From positions 1 through 40,715 of the forward strand of contig JALVTJ010000019.1 of assembly GCA_027036005.1 (NCBI GenBank): DNA of 40,715 bases, read 5' to 3'. The notes below the pieces were generated by a model, which saw nothing but the letters and a program-made list of their open reading frames with translations, was not told the DNA's origin and ran no database searches. The first letter of the stretch is position 1. Each line of letters begins with the position of its first letter. The position numbers and the translations under genes were made by a program. This stretch comes from Nautiliaceae bacterium. Its GTDB lineage: Bacteria; Campylobacterota; Campylobacteria; Campylobacterales; Nautiliaceae. Below, in pieces: positions 15,516 to 23,636 of this stretch.

Positions 15516-16132
15516 TGAGAGGTTTTATTTTAAATACGGTTAGAGTAAGAGACGAGGATTTAATTGTCAGGATTTTAACAAAAAAAGAAATTTTAACGCT
15601 TTACAGATTTTACGGAAGTCGGCATTCTTATATAAATGTCGGATATCTAATAGATTTTACGGTTGAAGAGAGCCCGAAAGCCACTATCAAAAGACTTAGA
15701 AACGTAACTCAAATTCCTTTTTCTTTTCTTTTTGATTTGGAAAAAATGTTAAATTATAAAATTTTTTTAAATCTTTTTAATAAACATTTAAGCGATATAA
15801 CAAAAATAGATGATTTTTATTACAATCTGCTCATTGATATCGTAAATGATCTGGAAAAAAGGGATTCGAAAAGATTTTTATTGGAGAGCTATGTAAAACT
15901 GCTCGAAAAGGAGGGAAGACTTCATAAGGATTTTATCTGTTTTTTGTGTGAAAAGGAGATAAAGGGAAATATTGCACTTGCAAGAGCCTTTTTGCCTGCA
16001 CATGAAAAATGTATATACGAAAAAGGTTTTGATAAAGAAAAAATCAAAGAACTTTTTGAAAATAAAAAAAGTCTGCTTTTTAATGATGAGGAAATAGAGA
16101 AACTTTGGAAAATAATGAATTTAGGATTTTAA
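15515..16132 (+). CDS. recO: recombination mediator RecO, short Campylobacterota form
   Basis: The true start is the ATG at 15515 (MRGFILNTVRVRDEDLIVRI), not the upstream TTG of the ORF track, which lies inside the barrel gene. The N-terminal OB fold includes LYRFYGSRHSYINVGYLIDF. This matches Campylobacter RecO, which loads RecA on single-stranded DNA in the RecFOR pathway. A helical domain follows, with a CFLCEKEI segment near residue 150. It is 205 aa, shorter than E. coli RecO (242). Translational coupling to the accessory operon (TAATG) seems incidental to function but ties its expression to that operon. Confidence 0.82.
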   Translation: MRGFILNTVRVRDEDLIVRILTKKEILTLYRFYGSRHSYINVGYLIDFTVEESPKATIKRLRNVTQIPFSFLFDLEKMLNYKIFLNLFNKHLSDITKIDDFYYNLLIDIVNDLEKRDSKRFLLESYVKLLEKEGRLHKDFICFLCEKEIKGNIALARAFLPAHEKCIYEKGFDKEKIKELFENKKSLLFNDEEIEKLWKIMNLGF

Positions 16133-16133
16133 G

Positions 16134-16189
16134 TATGGTAGATGGGCAAATGAGGGATGAGGGAAAAGAGGATAAATGTTAAAAAGGAA
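16134..16189. repeat. 7-nt-period tandem repeat, recO/lhgO junction
   Basis: From 16134 the purine-rich strand can be read as eight successive heptamers, for example AATGAGG then GATGAGG, that drift into GGATAAA and AAGGAAA. The last units supply the ribosome site of the next gene. It belongs to the heptamer family described in the findings. Confidence 0.6.
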
Positions 16190-16194
16190 ATAGT

Positions 16195-17334
16195 ATGAAA
16201 GTTTTAGTTGTGGGTGCTGGGATTATCGGGATGAGTTTAGCATACGAATGGCAAAAAAGAAATCCCAATGACGAAATTATAATTATTGATAAAGAAGCAC
16301 ACGAAGCTTTTCACGCAAGCGGTAAAAACAGCGGAATTCTACATGCCGGGTTTTATTATAACGCCGATTCTCTAAAAGCTAAGCTTACTGCTCTTGGTAA
16401 TAGAAGAATGAAAGAATTTTGCAAAAGCAAAAATATAAAAATCAATGAAACCGGGAAATTGGTTGTAGCTAAGAATGAAAATGAGCTTAAAATTTTAAAC
16501 GAGCTTGCAAAAAGGAGTGTATTAAACTCAGCCGGAGCGTATTTGATAACGGAAAAAGAGGCAAAAAAAATCGATCCTAATGCAAAAACATATAAATTCG
16601 CTCTTTATTCACCTAATACGGCAAGCGTTAACCCAAGAGAAGTATGCCGAGTGTTGCGTAAGGATTTGCAAAGCAGGGGAGTTAAATTTATTTTTAATAT
16701 GCCTTTTGAAAAATATAAAGCAAGCTTTGATTTTTTAATAAACGCCGCAGGACTTTATGCCGATAAAATTGCTCATAAGTTTAACATGGGGCTTAATTAT
16801 ACGGTTATTCCTTTTAAGGGTTTGTATCTTAAATATTTTGGGAATGATAAAATCAAAACCCAAATTTATCCCGTGCCTAATATCAAAAATCCGTTTTTGG
16901 GAATTCATTTTACTTTGATGGCAGATGAAACGATAAAAATTGGACCTACTGCAATTCCTGCTTTTTGGAGAGAAAATTATGCAAGATTAGATAGATTTAA
17001 TTTTAAAGAAATGATTGAAATTTTGGGGATTGAAACCAAAATGTTTTTAAAACACAAATGGTTCAGGGATTTGGCTTTTTATGAAATAAGATATTATTTG
17101 CCTGAAAATTTAATAAATGAAGCAAAAAAGCTTGTTTATAAATTAAGAGGAAATTTTAAATCTTATCCTCCGGGAATAAGAGCCCAGCTTGTAGATATTA
17201 GAGATTATAGTTTGGTTATGGATTTTTTAATCGAAAGAAAAGAAAATCAAATTCATATACTAAATGCTGTCTCTCCTGCATTTACGGCAAGTTTTGCATT
17301 TGGGGAATATGTTTTGGAAAAATTGAAAATGTAA
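16195..17334 (+). CDS. lhgO: L-2-hydroxyglutarate oxidase-like FAD-dependent oxidoreductase
   Basis: This 379-aa protein opens with the dinucleotide fold VVGAGIIGMSLAYEW and continues with HASGKNSGILHAGFYY, the FAD/active-site stretch of the LhgO branch of DAO-type oxidases. VIPFKGLYLKY and FLGIHFTLMADETIKIGPTA follow as in that group. Such enzymes oxidise L-2-hydroxyglutarate, formed by side reactions, back to 2-oxoglutarate at the membrane quinone pool. An AAGGA site lies seven bases before the ATG. Assignment within the broader DAO family is by motif recall, so substrate specificity is moderately sure. Confidence 0.82.
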   Translation: MKVLVVGAGIIGMSLAYEWQKRNPNDEIIIIDKEAHEAFHASGKNSGILHAGFYYNADSLKAKLTALGNRRMKEFCKSKNIKINETGKLVVAKNENELKILNELAKRSVLNSAGAYLITEKEAKKIDPNAKTYKFALYSPNTASVNPREVCRVLRKDLQSRGVKFIFNMPFEKYKASFDFLINAAGLYADKIAHKFNMGLNYTVIPFKGLYLKYFGNDKIKTQIYPVPNIKNPFLGIHFTLMADETIKIGPTAIPAFWRENYARLDRFNFKEMIEILGIETKMFLKHKWFRDLAFYEIRYYLPENLINEAKKLVYKLRGNFKSYPPGIRAQLVDIRDYSLVMDFLIERKENQIHILNAVSPAFTASFAFGEYVLEKLKM

Positions 17335-17350
17335 AAAGGAAAATGTAAAA
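17323..17350. repeat. 7-nt-period tandem repeat at the end of lhgO
   Basis: Four consecutive heptamers (TTGAAAA, TGTAAAA, AGGAAAA, TGTAAAA) span the last codons and stop of lhgO. The stop TAA is part of a TGTAAAA unit. Confidence 0.65.
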
Positions 17351-17378
17351 TTATGTTAAAATTGAAAAAAGGATTTAT

Positions 17379-17570
17379 ATGGAAAAATTAAACAAAGCTA
17401 TTGAAAAAATAAACAAAGATAAAAATCTAACGGATGTTGAAAAAGCCACTGTGATTGAACATCTTAAAGAGTGGTATAATGAAAAAAAATCCATTGCTTT
17501 TTTGGAGGAAAAAATAGAGGAATGGTGGGATAAAATTTTGCCTTATTTGGATCAAGCCGGACTTATTTGA
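17379..17570 (+). CDS. 63-aa helical protein, unknown
   Basis: I do not recognise this small, highly charged protein. It is predicted to be two amphipathic helices (LNKAIEKINKDKNLTDVEKA, then a Trp-rich EEKIEEWWDKILPYL) with no membrane span. It has a good AAAAAGGA site and ATG, and TTAAAATT upstream could be a -10, so expression looks real. Its 3' end overlaps the convergent ClC gene by eight bases. It follows the lhgO-like gene by 44 bases. Confidence 0.6.
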   Translation: MEKLNKAIEKINKDKNLTDVEKATVIEHLKEWYNEKKSIAFLEEKIEEWWDKILPYLDQAGLI

Positions 17571-18897
17571 CAAATTGTCCTTTTTCAAGTCCTATATATA
17601 AACTGTATCCGAAACTTGTGGTATAACTTGTAATAACTGCCGCTGTCATTGGAATTACGACATCTGCGTGTGTCATTTCCGTAATCATTACTATTGCCGC
17701 AAGAGGGGTTTTTGCTCCGGCGGCAAGAGCAGCCCCCATTCCGGCAAGTGAAAACATAACTATTTCGTTTGGGAAATAATGACCGAATATATTTCCTACG
17801 GCAGCTCCTATTAATAGATTAGGCAAAACCAAACCTCCCGGAATTCCGAATCCGAGTGTAAAACTTGTAATTAATATAGTGAAAATAATTATTGCGATAT
17901 CTGCATAAATTTGAAACTGATTTTGGGCAATATCGGAAATTATCATCATATGTGCCGGAGCTGAGAGAATATTTTTGTTTTGAGTTATATAAAAAAGAGC
18001 GAATAAAAAAGGAACAGCTATAATAGTGCCTATAATAGGTCTTATTTTAGGTTTTATATATTTGGAAAATTTTGTTGAAGCCTGAAAAATTATTGTATAA
18101 AAGTATGTTATTAATGAAATAATAAGTCCCATAATTATAATATAGGGTATATCTTTTAAATTCCAATAAGGATTAGAATTTAATATTATAAAAGGATGAT
18201 TGCCTCTGAAAAACGAAAAGGTAAGGTAGCTGACAACCGACGCGATGATCATCGGAACAAACGGTCTGTAATCAAGATCGTGTTCGTTTTCGATTTCCAT
18301 TGCAAAAATACTGCTTCCAAGAGGAGCTTTAAGTAAAGAGCCTGTAAATGCTCCGCCACCTATAAGACCTAAAATGTTTTTGTTTTTTTTACCGAGCCCG
18401 TATGCTTTTCCAAGCCATTCTCCAAGTCCTGTTCCAAGGAAAAATGAAGGACCTTCTCTCCCTGCTATAAATCCTCCTGCCAGAGTAAATGTTGATGCAA
18501 TAAATTTAAAAACAAGCGAAGGAAATTTTATATATTTGTTTGTTTTAATATGAAGTATTGAATATCCGATTCCAGGCCCTCCTGTATTTGGGTATTTTTC
18601 TATAATATAACCTGTTAATAAGGAAATCAAAAGAGGATAAAATAACATTAAAATTAAATTTTTATTTAAAATAAAATTTATTTTTATAATCAAAAGGTCC
18701 ATTATTGCTGCAAGTGTTCCGGTTACTATTCCTATGGCAATAGCATATGGAATCCATCTGCCAAAAAAGTAAGCCATCATAACAATATCTATTTTAGTTT
18801 TAAACTGATGTTTTAAAACATTTAAATATTTTTTATAATAAAAAATAAAACCTTTTTTTTGAGGAGTTTCATCTTCTTGAGTATTCATTTTTCCCAT
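17563..18897 (-). CDS. ClC-family chloride channel/transporter (paralogue 1)
   Basis: This 444-aa ClC protein has the gating segment AGREGPSFFLGTGLG with the external Glu, LLKAPLGSSIFAMEIE, and the later GFGIPGGLVLPNLLIGAAVG anion-site loop. The first anion loop, GSGIP in E. coli, reads GPGIG here. The position of the internal proton-relay Glu203 seems to be Ile (FAMEIE versus FIIEEM), which would argue for a channel or uncoupled transporter. No CBS domains are present. It follows the aldehyde dehydrogenase by 11 bases and is probably co-transcribed. A second, divergent ClC gene lies at the right end of the window. Confidence 0.9.
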   Translation of the reverse strand: MGKMNTQEDETPQKKGFIFYYKKYLNVLKHQFKTKIDIVMMAYFFGRWIPYAIAIGIVTGTLAAIMDLLIIKINFILNKNLILMLFYPLLISLLTGYIIEKYPNTGGPGIGYSILHIKTNKYIKFPSLVFKFIASTFTLAGGFIAGREGPSFFLGTGLGEWLGKAYGLGKKNKNILGLIGGGAFTGSLLKAPLGSSIFAMEIENEHDLDYRPFVPMIIASVVSYLTFSFFRGNHPFIILNSNPYWNLKDIPYIIIMGLIISLITYFYTIIFQASTKFSKYIKPKIRPIIGTIIAVPFLFALFYITQNKNILSAPAHMMIISDIAQNQFQIYADIAIIIFTILITSFTLGFGIPGGLVLPNLLIGAAVGNIFGHYFPNEIVMFSLAGMGAALAAGAKTPLAAIVMITEMTHADVVIPMTAAVITSYTTSFGYSLYIGLEKGQFVK

Positions 18898-18908
18898 AAT
18901 TAAGTCCT

Positions 18909-20327
18909 TTATCGGATGATAACGGTTTTAATTTCTGTCATTTCTTCTATTGCATATTTTGCACCTTCTCTTCCAAGGCCACTTAGTTTCATTCCTCCGT
19001 AAGGTTGAATGTCGAATCTGAGTGTCGGAATGTCGTTTATGATTACTCCTCCTGCTTCAAAATCGTCAATCGCTTTTTTTATCAAATCCATTCTGTTGCT
19101 AAACATAGAATATTGAAGTCCATACGGGGAATTATTCATTTTTTTTAGAGCTTCTTCATATCCTTTGACTTTCACCAAACTGACAATAGGAGCGAAAACT
19201 TCTTCGCATACTATTTTCATATCATCCGTTACATCTGCCAAAATGGTAGGAGCCAAAATGTTTCTCTCTCTTTTCCCTCCGGAGATTATTCTCGCTCCTT
19301 CTTTTAAAGCGCTTTTGATCCAGTTTTCAGCTCTTATTGCGGCGTCTTCATTAATTAACGGTCCCATAAACGTTTCTTCATTAAAAGGATCACCGATTTT
19401 TAATCTGGAAGCTTCTTCGCCAAGTTTATTGGCAAATTCTTCGTAAATTTTTTCATCCACATAAATTCTTTGCAAAGAGATACAAACTTGCCCGCTGTTT
19501 GCAAAAGCGCCTATTGCACATCTAGCGGCAGCCCAGTTCAAATCGGCTGAATGTTCCACAAACGTGGCAGCATTTCCTCCAAGTTCAAGCGTAACCTTTT
19601 TAATGCCGGCATTTTGAATAATTGTTTTTCCCACAGGCACACTTCCGGTAAAGCTGATTACTCTTGGAATAGGGCTTTTAACAAGAGTGCTTCCAACATC
19701 TGCATCTCCGTAAATTACGCTTAAAGCATCCTCAATTGCATATTTACTCTCAATAAAAAGTTTTGCAAAAGCATATGCCGTGTAAGGAGCTTCCGGGGTT
19801 GGTTTTAAAACGACGCTGTTTCCGGCAATTAAAGCAGGAGCGATTTTATGAGCTACCAAATTCAAAGGGAAATTAAAAGGAGTTATGGCAACAACCACAC
19901 CGGAGGGCACTCTTTTGTAAAAACTTAATGTTTTCGCCCCACTTTTAGTGGCATCCGTTGGAATGGTTTCTCCTAAGATACGATATCCTTCCGCTGCGCA
20001 TATTTTAAGGTTTTCAATGCATCTTTGAACTTCCGTTTTTGCCTGGGAGATAGGTTTTGCTACTTCAAGTGTTATAAACTTGGCAAATTCTTCTTTTCTT
20101 TTTTCAAGCTTTTTGGCGACGTCTTCTATCCATGCAATTCTTTGATAAAGAGGCGAATTTTTGGTTTTTTCAAAAGCTTTTTTTGCTGTTTGTAAAGCGT
20201 TTTTAGCGTCTTCAATAGAGCATTTGACATATTTTGACGTTACTTTTTTTGTATAGGGATTTATAATTTCTCCAATCTCTCCTTCAAATTCTTTCGAGCC
20301 TATAAGTTTTTTTGCCAATAATTCCAT
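18909..20327 (-). CDS. NAD(P)-dependent aldehyde dehydrogenase
   Basis: This 472-aa member of the ALDH superfamily has the PFNFPLNL and VLKPTPEAP cofactor segments and FTGSVPVGK. The general base Glu is in VTLELGGNA (about 248) and the catalytic Cys in SGQVCISLQR (about 282). It oxidises an aldehyde to the acid via a thioester. Overall it resembles the lactaldehyde / non-phosphorylating glyceraldehyde-3-phosphate dehydrogenase group, but the exact substrate cannot be fixed. It starts after AAAAGGAG and is divergent from ilvE. The ClC gene follows in the same apparent operon. Confidence 0.88.
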   Translation of the reverse strand: MELLAKKLIGSKEFEGEIGEIINPYTKKVTSKYVKCSIEDAKNALQTAKKAFEKTKNSPLYQRIAWIEDVAKKLEKRKEEFAKFITLEVAKPISQAKTEVQRCIENLKICAAEGYRILGETIPTDATKSGAKTLSFYKRVPSGVVVAITPFNFPLNLVAHKIAPALIAGNSVVLKPTPEAPYTAYAFAKLFIESKYAIEDALSVIYGDADVGSTLVKSPIPRVISFTGSVPVGKTIIQNAGIKKVTLELGGNAATFVEHSADLNWAAARCAIGAFANSGQVCISLQRIYVDEKIYEEFANKLGEEASRLKIGDPFNEETFMGPLINEDAAIRAENWIKSALKEGARIISGGKRERNILAPTILADVTDDMKIVCEEVFAPIVSLVKVKGYEEALKKMNNSPYGLQYSMFSNRMDLIKKAIDDFEAGGVIINDIPTLRFDIQPYGGMKLSGLGREGAKYAIEEMTEIKTVIIR

Positions 20328-20369
20328 TTTTTCTCCTTTTCTCCCGTCTTTTGCGTCCTTTTTCTTTTT

Positions 20370-20375
20370 ATTATA
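20370..20375 (-). promoter_or_regulatory. -10 box for the aldehyde dehydrogenase/ClC operon
   Basis: TATAAT on the minus strand lies 42 bases before the aldehyde dehydrogenase start. Between the two, a G-rich stretch with loose 7-nt periodicity is a possible degenerate member of the heptamer family. Confidence 0.5.
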
Positions 20376-20396
20376 GTAATAATAGCAAAATTTTGA

Positions 20397-20402
20397 TAGA
20401 AT
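20397..20402 (+). promoter_or_regulatory. -10 box for the ilvE operon
   Basis: TAGAAT lies 25 bases before the ilvE ATG, in the 100-base divergent gap, and is followed by an AAAGG ribosome site. Confidence 0.5.
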
Positions 20403-20427
20403 TTCGTAAAAACCTTAAAGGAAAATA

Positions 20428-21342
20428 ATGAATGAAGCTAAATATATATGGATGGATGGGAATTTTGTTCCTTGGAATGAGGCTAAGGTTCATATATTAA
20501 CACATACACTTCATTACGGAAACGGTGCGTTTGAAGGAACAAGAGCTTATCAAACGGAAGACGGCTTGGCGATTTTTAGACTTCAAGACCATACGAAAAG
20601 ATTGCTTAATTCCGCAAAAATTCTTAAAATAAACGTGCCTTTTACACAAGAAGATTTGGAGGAAGCGCAAATTGAACTTTTAAGAAAAAACGATTTCAAA
20701 GGAAATGTTTATATAAGACCTCTTATATATCTCGGATACGGTAAAATGGGACTTTATCATATAGGAGCGCCCGTGCATGCGGCGATTGCGGCATGGGAAT
20801 GGGGTGCGTATCTCGGAGAAGAAGGGCTTGAAAAAGGAATCAGGGTTAAAATTTCTTCAATTATCAGAAATTCCGTTAAATCAACTTTCGGAAAAGCAAA
20901 AGCGGTTGCGAATTATCTCAATTCTCAAATGGCAAAATACGAGGCTCTTGATGCCGGGTATGAAGAGGCATTAATGCTTGATGACGAAGGATTTGTTGCA
21001 GAAGGAAGCGGTGAGTGCTTTTTTATAGTAAGGGATGGGGTTTTAATTACGCCTCCTAATGACAATTCACTTGAGAGTATTACACAAGCGACTGTTTTGG
21101 AACTTGCAATGGAGAGAGATATTCCAATTCAAAGAAGAAGAATAACAAGAGACGAAGTATATATTGCAGACGAAGCGTTTTTTACCGGAACGGCAGCTGA
21201 AATTACGCCTGTTAGAGAAGTTGATGGAAGAATAATCGGTGAAGGAAAAAGAGGAGATATTACAAAAGAGCTTCAAGATGCATATTTTGATGTGGTTTAT
21301 GGGAGAGATAAAACATATAAACACTATTTAACACATATTTAA
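20428..21342 (+). CDS. ilvE: branched-chain amino acid aminotransferase
   Basis: This 304-aa fold-IV PLP aminotransferase catalyses the last step of valine, leucine and isoleucine synthesis using glutamate. The N-terminus IWMDGNFVPWNEAKVHILTH and GAFEGTRAY are typical of IlvE. The Schiff-base lysine is K158 in GKAKAVANYL, and EGSGECFFIV and FFTGTAAEITPV complete the cofactor and substrate pockets. The length matches the family (about 305). It leads a five-gene run with the SPFH protein, hisIE, DUF2393 and a helicase. Confidence 0.95.
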   Translation: MNEAKYIWMDGNFVPWNEAKVHILTHTLHYGNGAFEGTRAYQTEDGLAIFRLQDHTKRLLNSAKILKINVPFTQEDLEEAQIELLRKNDFKGNVYIRPLIYLGYGKMGLYHIGAPVHAAIAAWEWGAYLGEEGLEKGIRVKISSIIRNSVKSTFGKAKAVANYLNSQMAKYEALDAGYEEALMLDDEGFVAEGSGECFFIVRDGVLITPPNDNSLESITQATVLELAMERDIPIQRRRITRDEVYIADEAFFTGTAAEITPVREVDGRIIGEGKRGDITKELQDAYFDVVYGRDKTYKHYLTHI

Positions 21343-21351
21343 AGGGAATAA

Positions 21352-22410
21352 ATGCCGGCTGATTTAAACGATTGGAATAATAAAAACAACAATATAAAAT
21401 TCGAACCTCCGAAATTCGAACCTCCTAAATTTTTAAAAAGCGGAGGAGGTGTAATAATTATAGCATTAGCTCTTATTGTTTTAGTTATAATATTTAAACC
21501 TTGGGTTATTATAAATGAAGGTGAAGTTGGAATTCTTGCTACAACAGGAAAATTCAGCAAAAATGTTTTAAACCCGGGAATGCATTTTTATATGCCTCTT
21601 ATTCAAAAGGTTATTATTGTCGATACCAAAGTTCATATGATAAGTTATAAAAGAAGGGCGGAAATGGGTTCGATGCCAGATAGATACGGCACGATAAAGG
21701 TATATCCTGCCATTAATGTTCTTGATTCGAGAGGACTTCCGATTACCGTCGAGCTTTCTATGAGTTACAGATTAAATCCAAACGAAGCAGCTTATACTAT
21801 CAAAACATACGGGCTTAATTGGGAAGATAAAATAGTAAACCCAATTGTTAGAGATGTTGTAAGAAATGTTATAGGAAAGTTTCCTGCGGAGGAGTTACCG
21901 TCAAAAAGAAATAAAATCGCCACATTAATAGAAAACCAAATAAGAAACCAGCTTGATGCAATAGATCATAAGCCGGTAATATTCGAGAGTTTCCAGCTAA
22001 GGGATATTATTTTACCTGAAAATATAAAAGAGCAAATAGAAAGAGTTCAGATTGCAAAACAAGAAGCCGAAAAGGCAAAATATGAAGTTTTACAAGCTAA
22101 ACAAGAAGCACAAAGAGAAGCTGCAATAGCTCAGGGAAAAGCAAATGCCGCAAAAATAGAAGCCCAGGGAAAAGCCGATGCCAAACTTATAGAAGCAAAG
22201 GCACAGGCAAAAGCAAATGAATTGATTTCCAAATCTCTAACAAGAGAACTTTTAAAATTAAAACAAATTGAAATTCAGGGTAAATTTAATGAAGCTCTTA
22301 AAAGCAATCCAAATATAAAAATATTTTTGATGCCAGGCGGAGTTGTGCCTAATATCTGGATGAATGTCAATAAAGATACACAAAAGGTAATAAGCAGTGG
22401 AAAAAATTGA
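21352..22410 (+). CDS. SPFH/band-7 (prohibitin-like) membrane protein
   Basis: This 352-aa protein has a proline-rich cytoplasmic N-terminus, one membrane helix (about 33-50) and an SPFH domain: [30 protein letters not shown] and [18 protein letters not shown]. An Ala/Glu/Lys-rich coiled coil follows (about 225-290, [20 protein letters not shown]). Such proteins oligomerise at the membrane and act in microdomain organisation or control of FtsH-type proteolysis. To my knowledge the ilvE-SPFH neighbourhood recurs in Campylobacter. The N-terminus contains a duplicated KFEPP motif. The stop region overlaps hisIE by 14 bases. Confidence 0.85.
   Translation: MPADLNDWNNKNNNIKFEPPKFEPPKFLKSGGGVIIIALALIVLVIIFKPWVIINEGEVGILATTGKFSKNVLNPGMHFYMPLIQKVIIVDTKVHMISYKRRAEMGSMPDRYGTIKVYPAINVLDSRGLPITVELSMSYRLNPNEAAYTIKTYGLNWEDKIVNPIVRDVVRNVIGKFPAEELPSKRNKIATLIENQIRNQLDAIDHKPVIFESFQLRDIILPENIKEQIERVQIAKQEAEKAKYEVLQAKQEAQREAAIAQGKANAAKIEAQGKADAKLIEAKAQAKANELISKSLTRELLKLKQIEIQGKFNEALKSNPNIKIFLMPGGVVPNIWMNVNKDTQKVISSGKN
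21397..21426 (+). repeat. two 15-bp tandem repeats in the SPFH gene
   Basis: AAATTCGAACCTCCG is followed by a copy differing only in its last base. They encode two KFEPP units before the membrane helix. Because the unit is a multiple of three, copy-number change would lengthen the linker without a frameshift. Confidence 0.8.
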
Positions 22411-23062
22411 TTTTAAAAAAAACGGCGGATTAGTGCCTGTAATTGTGCAGGATATTGAAACGAATGAAGTTTTAATGCTCGCATATATGAATGAAGAAGC
22501 ATTAAAAAAAACGATTGAGAGTGGATATGCACATTATTTTTCGCGTTCGCGCAACAAACTTTGGAAAAAGGGTGAGAGCAGCGGAAATACGCAGGAAGTA
22601 GAGGATATTTTAATAGACTGCGATAATGATACCATTTTACTTAAAGTAAAACAAAACGGGCCTGCTTGCCATACGGGAAGAAAATCATGCTTTTTTACAA
22701 ATTTAAAAACAAACAAAATTATACTGGACAAAGAAAAAGAAATAGAGTATAATTTCGTAGATAAGCTCTATCATACGTTGCTTGATAGGAAAAATGCAAA
22801 TCCTGAAACTTCTTATGTTTCTTCTTTATATCATAAAGGTGAAAATTCATTTCTTAAAAAGATAGCCGAAGAAGCTGCGGAGTTTTGTTTTGCGGTTAAA
22901 GATAACGACAAAAAAGAGATAATTTACGAAGCTGCTGATTTGGCTTTTCATACTTTAATTGCCTTAGCTTATAAAAACATTCATCCAGAAGCTATATTAC
23001 AAGAGCTTAAAAGAAGAGAAGGCATAAGCGGTATTGAAGAAAAAAGGAATAGGAAAAAATAA
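22397..23062 (+). CDS. hisIE: bifunctional phosphoribosyl-AMP cyclohydrolase / phosphoribosyl-ATP pyrophosphatase
   Basis: This 221-aa fused enzyme catalyses steps 2 and 3 of histidine synthesis. The HisI part (1-115) has [10 protein letters not shown], the metal site DCDNDT and the zinc cysteines in [13 protein letters not shown]. The HisE part (about 120-221) has the MazG-like helices [14 protein letters not shown] and [16 protein letters not shown]. It starts at a GTG inside the SPFH gene (14-base overlap), with no in-frame alternative that keeps the conserved N-terminus. Its stop overlaps the next start by one base. No other his gene is present in the window. Confidence 0.93.
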   Translation: MEKIDFKKNGGLVPVIVQDIETNEVLMLAYMNEEALKKTIESGYAHYFSRSRNKLWKKGESSGNTQEVEDILIDCDNDTILLKVKQNGPACHTGRKSCFFTNLKTNKIILDKEKEIEYNFVDKLYHTLLDRKNANPETSYVSSLYHKGENSFLKKIAEEAAEFCFAVKDNDKKEIIYEAADLAFHTLIALAYKNIHPEAILQELKRREGISGIEEKRNRKK

Positions 23063-23616
23063 TGCATTTACCTTATTTTACCATTCTTCACTGGTTGGAT
23101 CTTGCTTTTTTTATTCTTTTGTTTATATTTTTGACGATTTTGTCCGTAAAAGCGGCAGGTAATAGCACGAAATTACTTGTGAGTATGATATTTGCTTCTT
23201 TTTTGGTAACTGCTTTTGGATCTGTTTTAGGTTTGGTAATTTTGGAAAAATATACCAAAAAAGCAGTGTTGGAACATGTAGAAAAAAGAAGAGTGCTTAT
23301 TAATGAAACAATGGTTATTAAAGGTCAAGTAAAAAATATAGGTAAATTTAAAATAAATTATTGCAAATTAAATATCAAGCTTGTAAATAATGGATGGGGA
23401 GCTAAAATTCCAAAAGGCACTTTTTTTAAATCAGGAGGTTTAAATATTTTTGGTAGTAAAAGTAAACAAATGCAAAAACCAAATACTGTAAAAGTTACAA
23501 GATTTATAATTACGAATGGTTTATTGCCAGGAGAAATTAAAAATTTCAGCGTAATAGTGCCATATCCTCCTTATTTTAAAAATACTTATGTTAATTATAA
23601 ACTTTATTGCCATTAA
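23062..23616 (+). CDS. DUF2393-like membrane protein
   Basis: This 184-aa protein has two N-terminal helices (about 11-31 and 37-60) and a beta-sandwich-like periplasmic part (VIKGQVKNIGKF, then LLPGEIKNFSVIVPYPPYF). It resembles the DUF2393 family found mainly in Campylobacterota, whose function is not established. Its ATG overlaps the hisIE stop (TAATG), so it is translated with that operon. The family assignment is from memory of its pattern. Confidence 0.7.
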   Translation: MHLPYFTILHWLDLAFFILLFIFLTILSVKAAGNSTKLLVSMIFASFLVTAFGSVLGLVILEKYTKKAVLEHVEKRRVLINETMVIKGQVKNIGKFKINYCKLNIKLVNNGWGAKIPKGTFFKSGGLNIFGSKSKQMQKPNTVKVTRFIITNGLLPGEIKNFSVIVPYPPYFKNTYVNYKLYCH

Positions 23617-23636
23617 AAAATAAAAAAAGGAAATTA

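Noticed and set aside
16135-16182. A 15-codon frame ending in Cys after recO that could pass for a RiPP precursor
   Set aside because: It lies wholly in a heptamer repeat, has no ribosome site and is not within the PqqD-like operon, so it is most likely a by-product of the repeat.
23607-23636. Upstream TTG start of the DEAD-box helicase
   Set aside because: It lies inside the preceding gene without a ribosome site, whereas ATG 23637 follows AAAAAGG and begins with the usual MKFSDF.
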